DNA of 64,000 nt from Terrabacter terrigena (GTDB taxonomy: Bacteria > Actinomycetota > Actinomycetes > Actinomycetales > Dermatophilaceae), in the NCBI RefSeq assembly GCF_042676085.1, contig NZ_JBHTKH010000017.1, positions 1-64,000 on the forward strand, read 5' to 3'. The number at the start of each line of letters is the position of its first letter. Positions within the stretch are counted from its first letter, which is position 1. Shown in pieces: positions 33,015 to 41,294 of the stretch. Made by a program: the position numbers and the translations under genes. The notes below the pieces were generated by a model. The model was not told the origin of the DNA and searched no databases. It worked only from the letters and a program-made list of their open reading frames with translations.

Positions 33015-34027
33015 GCCGACCTGCCAGCGCGCGCGTGGGTCGTGGTGCTGGTGCGCACGACGAGCTCGGGCTCGATGACGGCTCCGGCGGGTCGAGAGAC
33101 CGCGCCGTCGAGCCGCGCGGTCACGGCGCGGACCGCTTCAGCGCCCAGCCGCGCCGCGTCCTGGCGCACGGTCGTCAGCGAGACGTGGGGGTACGCCGCC
33201 TGCTCGATGTCGTCGAAGCCGACCACCGAGACGTCCTCGGGCACCCGCAGCCCGGCCTGCCTCACGACGTCGACGAAGCCCAGCGCGCACCGGTCGTTGA
33301 AGGCCGCCACTGCGGTCGGGTGGTCGGGGCCGAGGTCGAGGAACGCCCTCGCGGCCCGCGCTCCGTCGAGCTCGGTCAGCCCGCCGTCGAGCACGACCTC
33401 GTCGGCTGCCGGGGCGGCCCGCAGCCCGCGACGGTAGCCCTGCCGCCGCTCGGCGGCGCCCGGCGCCCGGCCTCCGTCGAGCAGCGCGATGCGCCGGTGG
33501 CCGAGGCCGCGCAGGTGCTCGACGGCGAGCCGCAGACCGAGCGCGTCGTCGGTGCGAACGACATCGACCGACGCCACGCGGACCGGGCGCAGCAGGCTCA
33601 CCACCGGCATCCGATCGCCGAGTCGACGCAGGTCGGCACTGCCGAGACCGCTGCCGACGAGGACCAGTCCCTCGCACCGCTCCGCCAGCAGCGTGTCGAC
33701 GGCCGCCCGGTCGTCGCGGTCGGGGGTCACCCCGCTGAGCACGACCTCGTAGCCGGCCGCGTCCGCCTCGGTGTAGAGGCTGCCGAGCAGCTCGCCGTGG
33801 AACGCGTGCCCGACGGCGAACGTGACCCCGAGCATCCGGGTGCGACCGCGCCCGAGCCGGCTCGCCCGGGTGTCGGGCCGGTAGTCGAGCTCACGCGCGG
33901 CCTCGAGCACCCGCGCACGCGTCTCGTCGGAGGCGCCGGCGACACCGCGGAACACGATCGAGACGAGGGCGCGCGAGACGCCGGCACGTGCGGCGACGTC
34001 CTCCATGGTCACTCGGGTCCCGGTCAT
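33011..34027 (-). CDS. LacI-family transcriptional repressor
   Basis: This 338-aa regulator has the N-terminal HTH (VTMEDVAARAGVSRALVSIVFRG, residues 6-28) and hinge (LDYRPDTRASRLGRGRT). Its periplasmic-binding-like effector domain runs from LGVTFAVGHAF through FNDRCALGFVDVVRQAGL and VSVVGFDDIEQAAYPHVSLTTV. It faces the Gfo/Idh-TIM-barrel operon across a gap with two copies of a matching palindrome, so it almost certainly represses that operon and itself. The inducer is probably a sugar or polyol. Confidence 0.9.
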   Translation of the reverse strand: MTGTRVTMEDVAARAGVSRALVSIVFRGVAGASDETRARVLEAARELDYRPDTRASRLGRGRTRMLGVTFAVGHAFHGELLGSLYTEADAAGYEVVLSGVTPDRDDRAAVDTLLAERCEGLVLVGSGLGSADLRRLGDRMPVVSLLRPVRVASVDVVRTDDALGLRLAVEHLRGLGHRRIALLDGGRAPGAAERRQGYRRGLRAAPAADEVVLDGGLTELDGARAARAFLDLGPDHPTAVAAFNDRCALGFVDVVRQAGLRVPEDVSVVGFDDIEQAAYPHVSLTTVRQDAARLGAEAVRAVTARLDGAVSRPAGAVIEPELVVRTSTTTHARAGRSA

Positions 34028-34037
34028 GGGTCGAGAG

Positions 34038-34051
34038 TCTAGAGCGCTCCA
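34038..34051. promoter_or_regulatory. LacI operator, repressor-proximal copy
   Basis: TCTAGAGCGCTCCA matches the inner ten bases of the perfect operator at 34107-34122 (CTAGAGCGCTC) with a degenerate right end. It lies 11 bp before the lacI start codon, in position for autoregulation and for looping with the second site (centres about 70 bp apart). Confidence 0.7.
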
Positions 34052-34106
34052 CAGCTTCTCGGCCGGACCTCTTGACGAGGAAGCCGTGCAGGCCCTTCAC
34101 TTGTCT

Positions 34107-34122
34107 ACTAGAGCGCTCTAGT
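34107..34122. promoter_or_regulatory. LacI operator, operon-proximal copy, with promoter
   Basis: ACTAGAGCGCTCTAGT is a perfect 16-bp palindrome with the central GC-CG step typical of LacI-family operators. Upstream, TTGACG (34072-34077) and TTCACT (34096-34101, 18-bp spacer) form a plausible promoter, so the operator covers the transcription start region. Two in-phase copies suggest cooperative repression. Confidence 0.8.
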
Positions 34123-34145
34123 CACGCGAACCGAAGGAGCTCCCC

Positions 34146-35177
34146 ATGACAGCGCACGACCCCGTCCGCATCGGCCTCATCGGCTGCGGTCGCATCGGCA
34201 CCCACCACGCCACGACCCTCTCCCGGCGTCTCTCGGAGGCCGAGCTCGTCGCCGTCGCCGACCCGTTCGAGGCCAGTGCCCGGCGCCTCGGCGAGGACCT
34301 CGACGTGGAGTGGCTCACCGACCCGCAGGCCCTCATCGACGACGACCGCATCGAGGCCGTCGCCATCACCTGCGCGAGCACCGCCCACGCCGCCCTCGTC
34401 GTCGCCGTGGCCACGGCCGGCAAGGCCGTCTTCGTCGAGAAGCCGATGGCGATGAACCTCGCCGACGCCGACCGCGCGATCGCCGCGGCCGAGGCAGCCG
34501 GCATACCGCTGCAGGTGGGCTTCAACCGGCGCTTCGCCCGTGACTTCGCGGTCGCCCACGAGGCCGTCGCGGCCGGCCGCATCGGCAGGCCACAGCTGTT
34601 GCGCTCGCTGACCCGCGACCCCGGCCTCGCCAACCCGGGCGCCGTGCCGCCGTGGACGATCTTCACGCAGACCCTCATCCACGACTTCGACGCTCTCAAC
34701 TGGTTCAACGCCGGTGCCCGGGCTGTCGAGGTCGGCGTCATGGCCGACGCGCTCGTCGCGCCCGACTTCAAGGACGCAGGGCTGCTCGACACCGCGGTCG
34801 TGACGATCCGCTACGACAACGGCGCCATCGCCGTCGCCGAGGCGAGCTTCTCCGCGGCGTACGGCTACGACGTGCGCGGCGAGGTCTTCGGGTCGGCCGG
34901 CATGGTCCAGGCCGGCAGCCCCGCTCACCTGACCACGACCCTCTGGACGCGTGAGGGTGTCGCTGCCCCCACCGCGCGCCAGGACACCGACCTCATGGAC
35001 GACGCGTATGCCGCCGAGCTCGCCGCGTTCTGCCGCGCCGTCCGCTCGGGCGGGCCGACTCTCGTCGGCGGCCACGACGCGCGCGCCGCGCTGCGGATCG
35101 CGCTCGCCTGCGTCGAGGCCTGCGAGACCGGCTCGACCGTCGCCGTGCGCGACGCCGACCGCGCGGTGGTCGCATGA
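34146..35177 (+). CDS. Gfo/Idh/MocA family oxidoreductase (inositol-dehydrogenase-like)
   Basis: This 343-aa NAD(P)-dependent dehydrogenase has a Rossmann motif at IGLIGCGRIGTHHATTLSRR (residues 9-28), FVEKPMAMNLADADRAI near residue 97, VGFNRRFARDFAV and the catalytic-region LIHDFDALNWFNAGA. It resembles inositol 2-dehydrogenases but sits apart from the iol operon and has its own LacI repressor, so it probably serves another cyclitol or sugar. GAAGGAG precedes the ATG. The next gene overlaps its stop as ATGA. Confidence 0.85.
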   Translation: MTAHDPVRIGLIGCGRIGTHHATTLSRRLSEAELVAVADPFEASARRLGEDLDVEWLTDPQALIDDDRIEAVAITCASTAHAALVVAVATAGKAVFVEKPMAMNLADADRAIAAAEAAGIPLQVGFNRRFARDFAVAHEAVAAGRIGRPQLLRSLTRDPGLANPGAVPPWTIFTQTLIHDFDALNWFNAGARAVEVGVMADALVAPDFKDAGLLDTAVVTIRYDNGAIAVAEASFSAAYGYDVRGEVFGSAGMVQAGSPAHLTTTLWTREGVAAPTARQDTDLMDDAYAAELAAFCRAVRSGGPTLVGGHDARAALRIALACVEACETGSTVAVRDADRAVVA

Positions 35178-35983
35178 GCGCCCCTGTGTCTCAGACGGTC
35201 CCCTTCACGCTCGCGGTCAGCTCGGAGATGGTCTTCGTCGACCTGCCCGTCGTCGACCGAGTGCGCCGTATCCACGAGCTCGGCTTCGCCGTCGAGATCT
35301 GGGACTGGACGAAGCACGACATCGACGCGCTGGTCGCGTTGCGTGACGAGGGAGTCGTCTACTCCTCGATGACCGGCTACGTCCGCGGCCGGCTCGCCGA
35401 CCGTGAGGGCGCCGACGAGCTGCTCGCGACCGCAGCCGAGTCGGTGCCGGTGGCCAAGCGGCTCGGCACCCCCCGGCTCAACCTGCACGGCACGGGGCTC
35501 GGCGGTGACGGTCTCCCGGTGCAGCCGGCGCACGAGGTCACGGCGCAGATGTGGCTGACGGCGCGCGACACGCTCGCGCGCATCGCCGCGCTGGGGGAGC
35601 GCGAGGGCGTGCAGTTCGTCCTCGAGAACCTCAACACCGCGGTCGACCACCCCGGCGTGCCGTTCGCACGGGCCACCGACTGCCTCGCCCTCGTCGAGTC
35701 GGTCGACAGCCCCCACCTGCGCCTGATGCTCGACCTCTACCACGCCCAGATCGGCGAGGGGAACCTCGTCGAGCTGTGTCGGCGGGCGTTGCCGTGGATC
35801 GGCGAGATCCAGGTCGCCGACGTTCCGGGACGCTGCGAGCCCGGCACCGGCGAGATCGCCTACCCGGCCGTCGCGCGCGCGCTCGCCGAGATGGGCTACC
35901 GCGGCACCATCGGACTCGAGGCCTGGGCATCGGGCGACCCCGAGCTCGCCCTCAAGCGGTTCCGCGACGCCTTCACCGTCTGA
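35174..35983 (+). CDS. Hydroxypyruvate-isomerase-like TIM-barrel protein
   Basis: This 269-aa xylose-isomerase-like barrel resembles Hyi/YgbM-type sugar isomerases: FTLAVSSEMVFVDLPVVDRVRRIHELGFAVEIWDW, RLNLHGTGLGGDG, VQFVLENLNTAVDHPGVPF (metal-ligand Glu), LRLMLDLYHAQIGEGNLVEL (Asp/His) and VPGRCEPGTGEIAYPAV to TIGLEAWASGDPE (Glu). It likely isomerises the keto-product of the coupled Gfo/Idh enzyme. ATGA overlap with that gene. Confidence 0.83.
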   Translation: MSAPVSQTVPFTLAVSSEMVFVDLPVVDRVRRIHELGFAVEIWDWTKHDIDALVALRDEGVVYSSMTGYVRGRLADREGADELLATAAESVPVAKRLGTPRLNLHGTGLGGDGLPVQPAHEVTAQMWLTARDTLARIAALGEREGVQFVLENLNTAVDHPGVPFARATDCLALVESVDSPHLRLMLDLYHAQIGEGNLVELCRRALPWIGEIQVADVPGRCEPGTGEIAYPAVARALAEMGYRGTIGLEAWASGDPELALKRFRDAFTV

Positions 35984-36002
35984 CATCGCGCCGACCCCGG
36001 TT

Positions 36003-36042
36003 CGATGTATCGCCGCGTGCCATGGGCCGCGGTGACACATCG
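36003..36042. terminator. Bidirectional hairpin between convergent genes
   Basis: CGATGTATCGCCGCG (36003-36017) and CGCGGTGACACATCG (36028-36042) form a 15-bp stem with one mismatch and one G-U pair and a 10-nt loop. It lies 20 bp after the TIM-barrel gene stop and 15 bp before the stop of the convergent TauE gene. Confidence 0.65.
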
Positions 36043-36056
36043 ACCCGACATCCGGG

Positions 36057-36791
36057 TCAGCGGACGACGAGGGCGACGGCGGAGACGACGGTCGCGACCA
36101 GCACGGCCTGGTCGAACCGGCTCTGGCTGAGGCGCCTCGCGGTGTGCAGGCCCACCCAGGTGCCGACGAGCACGAACGGCACGAGCAGGACGGTGCGCTT
36201 CGCCGTGTCGGCGTCGAAGAGCCCGAGCCCGGCGCTGAAGGGGAGCTTGCACAGGTTGACACCGAAGAAGAACAGGGCGCTCGTGCCGAGGAAGCGCCGC
36301 TTCTCCACTCCCTGCGCGACGAGGTAGAGCGTCATCACCGCGCCCGCGGCGTTCGCCGTCATCGTCGCGAAGCCGGCCGCTGCGCCCGTGCCGATCGCCG
36401 CGGCCCGCGACCCACCCACCTGTGACGTGTCGGTCGAGCGTCGCGTCAGCACGAGCTGGAGGGCGGCGAGTGCGAGCAGCAGCACGCCGATGGTGCGTCG
36501 CAGCGTGGTGTCGTCGACCCACGCGAGGAACAGAGCTCCCAGCGCGAGCCCGGGCAGTACGGCGGGCACGAGCCGCCGGATCAGTCGCCAGTCCGCGTCG
36601 CGGCGGTAGTGCCAGACCGCGACGACGTCGCCGACGATGAGCAGCAGCAGGATCGCCGCGGTCGACTCGCGCGTCGGCAGCACGAACGCGAAGATCGCGA
36701 CCGCGACGCTTCCGAGGCCACCGATGGCGGTCTTGGCGAAGCCGACGAGCAGCGCGGCCACTGCGAGCAGCACCAGCGACGTCAGCGTCAT
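36057..36791 (-). CDS. TauE/SafE family membrane transporter
   Basis: This 244-aa protein has about eight hydrophobic segments and the family layout: an opening half-repeat LLVGFAKTAIGGLGSVAVAIFAFVLPTRESTAAILLLLIVGD and a second half-repeat AAAGFATMTANAAGAVMTLYLVAQGVEKRRFLGTSALFFF. TauE/SafE proteins export sulfite, sulfoacetate and other organic anions. Which anion is carried here is not evident, and neighbours give no sulfur context. Confidence 0.85.
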   Translation of the reverse strand: MTLTSLVLLAVAALLVGFAKTAIGGLGSVAVAIFAFVLPTRESTAAILLLLIVGDVVAVWHYRRDADWRLIRRLVPAVLPGLALGALFLAWVDDTTLRRTIGVLLLALAALQLVLTRRSTDTSQVGGSRAAAIGTGAAAGFATMTANAAGAVMTLYLVAQGVEKRRFLGTSALFFFGVNLCKLPFSAGLGLFDADTAKRTVLLVPFVLVGTWVGLHTARRLSQSRFDQAVLVATVVSAVALVVR

Positions 36792-36876
36792 GCCACCGGA
36801 GCGTATGCCGCCCTGCCGCCCCCGCGCGGCCGAGTCCAGCAGGCGCCCACACGGGCATCTGGGGCGGCCGCGGGCG

Positions 36877-37386
36877 TCACACCCCGAGCGGCGCGCCGAG
36901 CTTGGCGAGCAACCGGGCCATGGTCGCGCGCTCCGAGTCGGTGAGGGGCTCGAGCAGCCGGGCCTCGTTCGCGAAGTGCTCGGGCGCGGCCCGGTCGATG
37001 AGCTCGCGACCCTTGTCGGTGAGCACGACGATGCGGCTGCGGCGGTCGCCGTCGCAGACCCGCCGCGTGACGAGCCCCGCGCCCTCGAGCCGGTCGAGCC
37101 TCTTGGTCACGGCCCCCGACGTCACCATCGTCTGGTCCATGAGCTCGGACGGGGTGAGCTCGTACGGTTCACCGGTCCGCCTCAAGGTCGCGAGCACGTC
37201 GAAGTCGCCCTCGCCGAGACCGTGGGCGTTGTAGACCTTCACCAGCTCGGTCGTCAGCGCCAGCGCCACCCGGTGCAGCCGACCGATGACGAGGACGGGG
37301 CTGGCGTCGAGCTCGGGTCGCACGGCCGCCCACTGGTCGACGACGTGCTGGGCGTGGTCCTCGGTCCGCGGGACGGCAGGTCTCAT
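36877..37386 (-). CDS. MarR-family transcriptional regulator
   Basis: This 169-aa regulator contains LGEGDFDVLATLRRTGEPYELTPSELMDQTMVTSGAVTKRLDRLEGAGLVTRRVCDGDRRSRIVVLT, a complete MarR winged helix with the wing DGDRRS. It is divergent from an EamA exporter, with two matching palindromes in between. It thus probably represses the exporter and itself until a toxic ligand is present. Confidence 0.87.
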   Translation of the reverse strand: MRPAVPRTEDHAQHVVDQWAAVRPELDASPVLVIGRLHRVALALTTELVKVYNAHGLGEGDFDVLATLRRTGEPYELTPSELMDQTMVTSGAVTKRLDRLEGAGLVTRRVCDGDRRSRIVVLTDKGRELIDRAAPEHFANEARLLEPLTDSERATMARLLAKLGAPLGV

Positions 37387-37395
37387 GGGTGGAAT

Positions 37396-37433
37396 ATATC
37401 TTCTCCGGAAGATATTTTATCTTCCATGGAAGA
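37396..37433. promoter_or_regulatory. Twin MarR operators, one over the exporter start codon
   Basis: The first site is a perfect 20-bp palindrome ATATCTTC-TCCG-GAAGATAT (37396-37415), 9 bp from the marR start. The second, TCTTCC-AT-GGAAGA (37420-37433), has the same TCTTC-N4-GAAGA core and contains the ATG of the exporter gene in its centre. The patch is the most AT-rich in its neighbourhood. Confidence 0.8.
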
Positions 37434-38535
37434 CAATCGAGCGAGCTGGGGCACCATCGCCCTCACCGCGCTGCCCGCCGCCATCTGGGGCTCCACGTAT
37501 GCCGTCACGCAGCAGTGGCTGCCACCCGGCCGACCGCTCTTCGCCGCCACCGTGCGGGCTCTCCCGGTCGGGCTCCTCATGCTCCTGTGGATGCGCCGCC
37601 TGCCGCGGCGCGACTGGTGGTGGCGCTCGCTCGTGCTCGGGTCCCTCAACATCGGGCTCTTCTACGCTCTGCTCTTCGTCGCCGCCTACCGACTGCCGAG
37701 CGGGCTCGGCGCGACGCTCGTCGCCACGGCGCCGATGGTCACCATGGCCGTCACCCGGCTCGTCCTCGGGAGCCGTCCGGCGCGGATCTCCCTGGCAGCC
37801 GGCCTGGTCGGGCTCTTCGGTGTCGGCCTGCTCGTGCTGCAGAACGGCCTCGACAAACCCCTCGACCCTCTAGGGCTCGCGGCTGGTCTGCTCGCGGTCG
37901 TGCTGTCCTCTTTCGGCTTCGTGCTGACGAAGAAGTGGTCGCCGCCCGCCGACGTCGTGACCGTCACCTCGTGGCAGCTCGTCGCCGGCGGGCTCGTACT
38001 CCTGCCCGTCGGTCTCGTCGTCGAGGGCGCGCCCCCGCAGCTCGGCCTGCCCGCCGTCGGTGCGCTCCTCTACCTCGGGCTGGTCGGCAGCGGCCTCGCG
38101 TACGTCCTGTGGTTCCGCGGCCTGTCGCTCCTCGGTCCGACGTCGGCCTCGATCATCGGCCTCGTCAACCCCGTGGTCGGCGTCCTCCTCGGAGTCCTGC
38201 TCCTCCACGAGCACTTCGGACCCGTCCACCTCCTCGCGATGGTGCTCGTCGTCGCCAGCGTGGTCGTGGCCCAGGACCCCGTTCGCTCCCGTCTCGGTCG
38301 CGTGGTCCGCCGACCGGCATACGGCCTCGGCCTTCCCCCGGCGCCCCGACCGGGTAAGGCTGTGGCATGGCCACCGACCCCGACCACACGTTCGACGTCA
38401 TCGTCATCGGGCTCGGCCCGGGTGGCGAGCACGTCGCCGGCACCCTGGCCGAACGGGGCCAGCGCGTGCTCGGCATCGACAACCGCCTCGTCGGCGGAGA
38501 GTGTCCCTACTGGGGCTGCATCCCGTCGAAGATGA
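37426..38535 (+). CDS. EamA/DMT-family exporter with long overlapping 3-prime tail
   Basis: This drug/metabolite transporter has two EamA repeats and about ten hydrophobic segments: ALPAAIWGSTYAVTQQWLPPG at the start, LFYALLFVAAYRLPSGLGATLVATAPM, and in the second half GFVLTKKW, GSGLAYVLWFRGLSLLGPTSASIIGLVNPVVGVLLG. The recognisable protein ends near residue 290. The frame then stays open to 38535, through about 169 nt of the next gene, adding a Ser/Arg/Pro tail that reads like an out-of-frame shadow. Either the tail is real overlap or a stop was lost. The start ATG lies inside a MarR palindrome, and a leaderless or operator-overlapped start is likely. Confidence 0.83.
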   Translation: MEDNRASWGTIALTALPAAIWGSTYAVTQQWLPPGRPLFAATVRALPVGLLMLLWMRRLPRRDWWWRSLVLGSLNIGLFYALLFVAAYRLPSGLGATLVATAPMVTMAVTRLVLGSRPARISLAAGLVGLFGVGLLVLQNGLDKPLDPLGLAAGLLAVVLSSFGFVLTKKWSPPADVVTVTSWQLVAGGLVLLPVGLVVEGAPPQLGLPAVGALLYLGLVGSGLAYVLWFRGLSLLGPTSASIIGLVNPVVGVLLGVLLLHEHFGPVHLLAMVLVVASVVVAQDPVRSRLGRVVRRPAYGLGLPPAPRPGKAVAWPPTPTTRSTSSSSGSARVASTSPAPWPNGASACSASTTASSAESVPTGAASRRR

Positions 38536-39734
38536 TGATCCGGGCCGCCGACGCGCTGGCCGAGGCCCGGCGGGTCGACGGCCTTGCGGGGACGGTCGGA
38601 GAGGTCACCCCCGACTGGTCGGCCGTGGCCACCCGCATCCGCGACGAGGCCACCGACGACTGGGACGACCGGGTCGCCGTCGACCGGCTCACGGGCAAGG
38701 GCGCGTCCTTCGTCCGCGGCACGGGCACCATCGCCGGTCCCGGCCGGGTCGACGTCGACGGCACGACCTACACCGCCGCCCGGGGCATCGTCGTCAACAC
38801 GGGCACCAAGGCAGCGATCCCGCCGGTCGAGGGGCTCGCCGGCACGCCCTACTGGACCAACCACGAGATCATCGAGGCCAAGGAGCTGCCGGGCTCTCTC
38901 GTCGTCCTCGGTGGAGGGGCCATCGGCTGCGAGCTCGGCCAGGCGGTGGCCCGCTTCGGGGTCGAGGTCACGATCGTCGAGGCGGGCGAGCGCATCCTCG
39001 CCCACGAGGAGCCCGCGGCCTCCGACGTGCTGCGCAAGGCGCTCGAGGCCGACGGCGTCACCGTCCGCGAGGGCGTCGGCGCCACCAGGGTCACGCACGA
39101 CGGGTCGACCTTCACCGTGACCCTCGCCGACGGCTCGAGCCTGTCGTCGGACCAGCTGCTGGTGGCGGCCGGCCGACACGCCGACCCAGCCGCCGTGGGT
39201 CTCGACCGGGTGGGGGTCGCGAAGGACTCGCGCACCGCCGCCGTCGACGACCGGTGCCGCGTCGCCGACGGGGTCTGGGCTGTCGGCGACATCACCGGCA
39301 AGGGCGCGTTCACGCACGTCTCGATGTACCAGGCGGGCGTCGTCATCCGCGACGTCCTCGGCGACGACGGACCTCCCGCGGAGTATGCCGCCCTCCCGCG
39401 CGTCACGTTCACCGATCCCGAGGTCGGGGCCGTCGGACTGACGGAGGCACAGGCACGCGACCAGCTCTCGAACGTGAAGGTGGGCGTCACACCTCTCGGC
39501 GAGACCACGCGCGGCTGGATCGCCAGGGCGGACGGGCTGATCAAGGTCGTCGCCGACGCCGACCGCGGCGTGCTCGTGGGTGCGACGGTGGTGGGCCCGG
39601 CCGGAGGCGAGGTCCTCGGCGCCCTGGCCGTCGCGGTGCACGGGCAGGTGCCGGTCGACCGGATGCGCGCGATGATCTACGCCTACCCGACGCTCCACCG
39701 CGGCATCGAGGACGCCCTCGGACGCCTCGCCTGA
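38367..39734 (+). CDS. Pyridine nucleotide-disulfide oxidoreductase (mercuric reductase/Lpd-like)
   Basis: This 455-aa flavoprotein has the FAD motif VIVIGLGPGGEHVAG (residues 11-25), redox-active Cys46 and Cys51 in GGECPYWGCIPSK, an NAD(P) motif LVVLGGGAIGCELGQAVARFG, VWAVGDITGKGAF (second FAD motif) and a dimer domain. The C-terminal active-site segment reads AMIYAYPTLHRGIEDAL, where lipoamide dehydrogenases have a His-containing HAHPTLSE. The substrate is thus probably not lipoamide or mercury (no Cys pair at the end). The start is fixed by the FAD motif. Confidence 0.85.
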   Translation: MATDPDHTFDVIVIGLGPGGEHVAGTLAERGQRVLGIDNRLVGGECPYWGCIPSKMMIRAADALAEARRVDGLAGTVGEVTPDWSAVATRIRDEATDDWDDRVAVDRLTGKGASFVRGTGTIAGPGRVDVDGTTYTAARGIVVNTGTKAAIPPVEGLAGTPYWTNHEIIEAKELPGSLVVLGGGAIGCELGQAVARFGVEVTIVEAGERILAHEEPAASDVLRKALEADGVTVREGVGATRVTHDGSTFTVTLADGSSLSSDQLLVAAGRHADPAAVGLDRVGVAKDSRTAAVDDRCRVADGVWAVGDITGKGAFTHVSMYQAGVVIRDVLGDDGPPAEYAALPRVTFTDPEVGAVGLTEAQARDQLSNVKVGVTPLGETTRGWIARADGLIKVVADADRGVLVGATVVGPAGGEVLGALAVAVHGQVPVDRMRAMIYAYPTLHRGIEDALGRLA

Positions 39735-39839
39735 CCACGCGATGGCTGCCGGGTGACGTCCCGGTGTCGGCGGGCCACGCGCGGGTGACGAGCGGATGGG
39801 TCGGCGGGGGTGGGGCGAACCGGACGATACGGTGAGCGC

Positions 39840-40697
39840 ATGGCCCAGCGAATGCTCGCCCTCGACCTCGACGGCACCACGCTCAACCACATGGGCGAGC
39901 TGTCCGACCGCGTGCGGGACGCCGTGCGCGCCCTGCCCGACGACGTCGCCGTCGTCGTCGCCACAGGTCGCTCGATCATCGCCACGACCCCCGTCCTCGA
40001 GGCACTGGGGCTGCGCCAGGGCTACGCCATCTGCTCCAACGGCGCCCTGACCCTGCAGATCGACCCCACTGTGCCGCAGGGCTACTCGATCATCGACATG
40101 GTCACCTTCGACCCCCGTGCGGTGCTCGAGAAGATGCGCGTCGCCCTTCCCGAGGCGCTCATCGCCGTCGAGGAGCCCGGCATCGGCTTCAAGGTGAGCA
40201 AGCACTTCCCCGACGGCGAGCTCATGGGCGAGTCGCGCGAGGTCGAGTGGGACGAGCTCATCGCCCACCCCGTCACCCGTGTCACGCTGCGGCAGCCCGA
40301 GGCGACGGCCGAGGAGTTCATGGAGCTCGTCGAGCGCGCCGGCCTGCACGGGGTGTCGTACGCCGTCGGCTGGTCCGCGTGGCTCGACATCAACCCCGAG
40401 GGCGTGTCCAAGGGCAGCGCCCTCGAGCTCGTGCGTCGACGGCTGCAGATCGAGCCCATCAACACCGTGGCGTGCGGCGACCAGCGCAACGACCTCGAGA
40501 TGCTCCACTGGGCCGCGTGGGGCGTCGCCATGGGCAACGCCCCCGACCAGGTCAAGGCCATCGCCGACGAGGTCGCAGGGCACGTCGACGAGGACGGCCT
40601 CGTCCCGATCCTCGAGGCCGTCGCCCAGGCCGCGCGCGACGGTGTGCCCTTCCGCGAGGGCGTCCAGTCCGCCGCCACCGCCCGGCTCGAGCTCTAG
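39840..40697 (+). CDS. Cof-type HAD-superfamily hydrolase
   Basis: This 285-aa phosphatase shows HAD motif I LALDLDGTTLN (residues 6-16), motif II VVATGRS, a C2-type cap domain and motifs III/IV GVSKGSALELV and ACGDQRNDLEML. These enzymes dephosphorylate sugar phosphates or flavin precursors. The ATG at 39840 is chosen over an in-frame ATG 30 nt upstream because the catalytic loop begins directly after it. Confidence 0.86.
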   Translation: MAQRMLALDLDGTTLNHMGELSDRVRDAVRALPDDVAVVVATGRSIIATTPVLEALGLRQGYAICSNGALTLQIDPTVPQGYSIIDMVTFDPRAVLEKMRVALPEALIAVEEPGIGFKVSKHFPDGELMGESREVEWDELIAHPVTRVTLRQPEATAEEFMELVERAGLHGVSYAVGWSAWLDINPEGVSKGSALELVRRRLQIEPINTVACGDQRNDLEMLHWAAWGVAMGNAPDQVKAIADEVAGHVDEDGLVPILEAVAQAARDGVPFREGVQSAATARLEL

Positions 40698-40804
40698 CCA
40701 TGGCGGGGCCCCGACGGAGGCGCGGCGGCCGTGTCGAAGCGGGGACGTGCCGTTCGACGTAGGGGTGACGCGGGGAGATTCCCGCACCGACAGAGGAGAC
40801 CATC

Positions 40805-41245
40805 GTGCGCTTCATGATCATCGTGCCCGCCAGCGGCGAGACCGAGCGGGGACTCAGCGGCAGCGAGCAGCAGTTCGCCGACATGCAGGCCTACAACGAG
40901 GAGATGCTCAAGGCCGGCGTGTTCGTCGACGGGCAGGGGCTGCACCCCACGGCCAAGGGCGCCCGCGTCACCTACGAGGACGGCGACTGGGTCGTCACCG
41001 ACGGGCCGTTCGCGGAGGCCAAGGAGCTCATCGCCGGGTTCACGATCATCGACGTCAGCTCGCGCGAGGAGGCCCTCGAGTGGCTGAAGAAGTGGCCCAC
41101 CTCGTGCGCGCCCGACCCGGGACAGGCGCTCGAGCTGCGCCAGGTCTACGCCCCCGAGGACTTCGCCGACGTGCTCACGCCCGAGATGATCGAGCGCGAG
41201 GAGCAGATGCGCGCCGAAGCGGCTCGCAACGCCGCCGGCGGCTGA
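40805..41245 (+). CDS. DGPF-domain (YciI-like) protein, sigma-factor partner
   Basis: This 146-aa protein starts at GTG 40805 after GAGGAGA. MRFMIIVPASGETERG opens a dimeric alpha-beta barrel, and VTDGPFAEAKELIAGFTIID carries the DGPF signature. DGPF proteins are the regular neighbours of ECF42 sigma factors, as here (49 bp upstream). Their exact role in the circuit is unknown; the C-terminal charged helix is unusual in length. Confidence 0.87.
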   Translation: MRFMIIVPASGETERGLSGSEQQFADMQAYNEEMLKAGVFVDGQGLHPTAKGARVTYEDGDWVVTDGPFAEAKELIAGFTIIDVSSREEALEWLKKWPTSCAPDPGQALELRQVYAPEDFADVLTPEMIEREEQMRAEAARNAAGG

Positions 41246-41294
41246 GGGCAGCGGTCGCTGCCCCGCCACTCGAGAAGCGTGTCAGAGTGGCGGG

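Noticed and set aside
35999..36012. GGTTCGATGTATCG, resembling a tRNA T-arm
   Set aside because: There are no matching acceptor, D or anticodon arms; the bases form a mismatch-tolerant hairpin between convergent genes.
38367..39734. Calling the flavoprotein a mercuric reductase or lipoamide dehydrogenase
   Set aside because: It lacks the terminal Cys pair of MerA and the His-Pro-Thr-x-x-Glu motif of lipoamide dehydrogenase, and no mer or lipoyl genes are close.
38070..40787. A 905-codon open frame on the minus strand opposite the flavoprotein and HAD genes
   Set aside because: It lies antisense to two genes with full catalytic motifs. Its product is a low-complexity mix of Gly, Arg, Asp and Val, as expected from the shadow frame of GC-rich codons.
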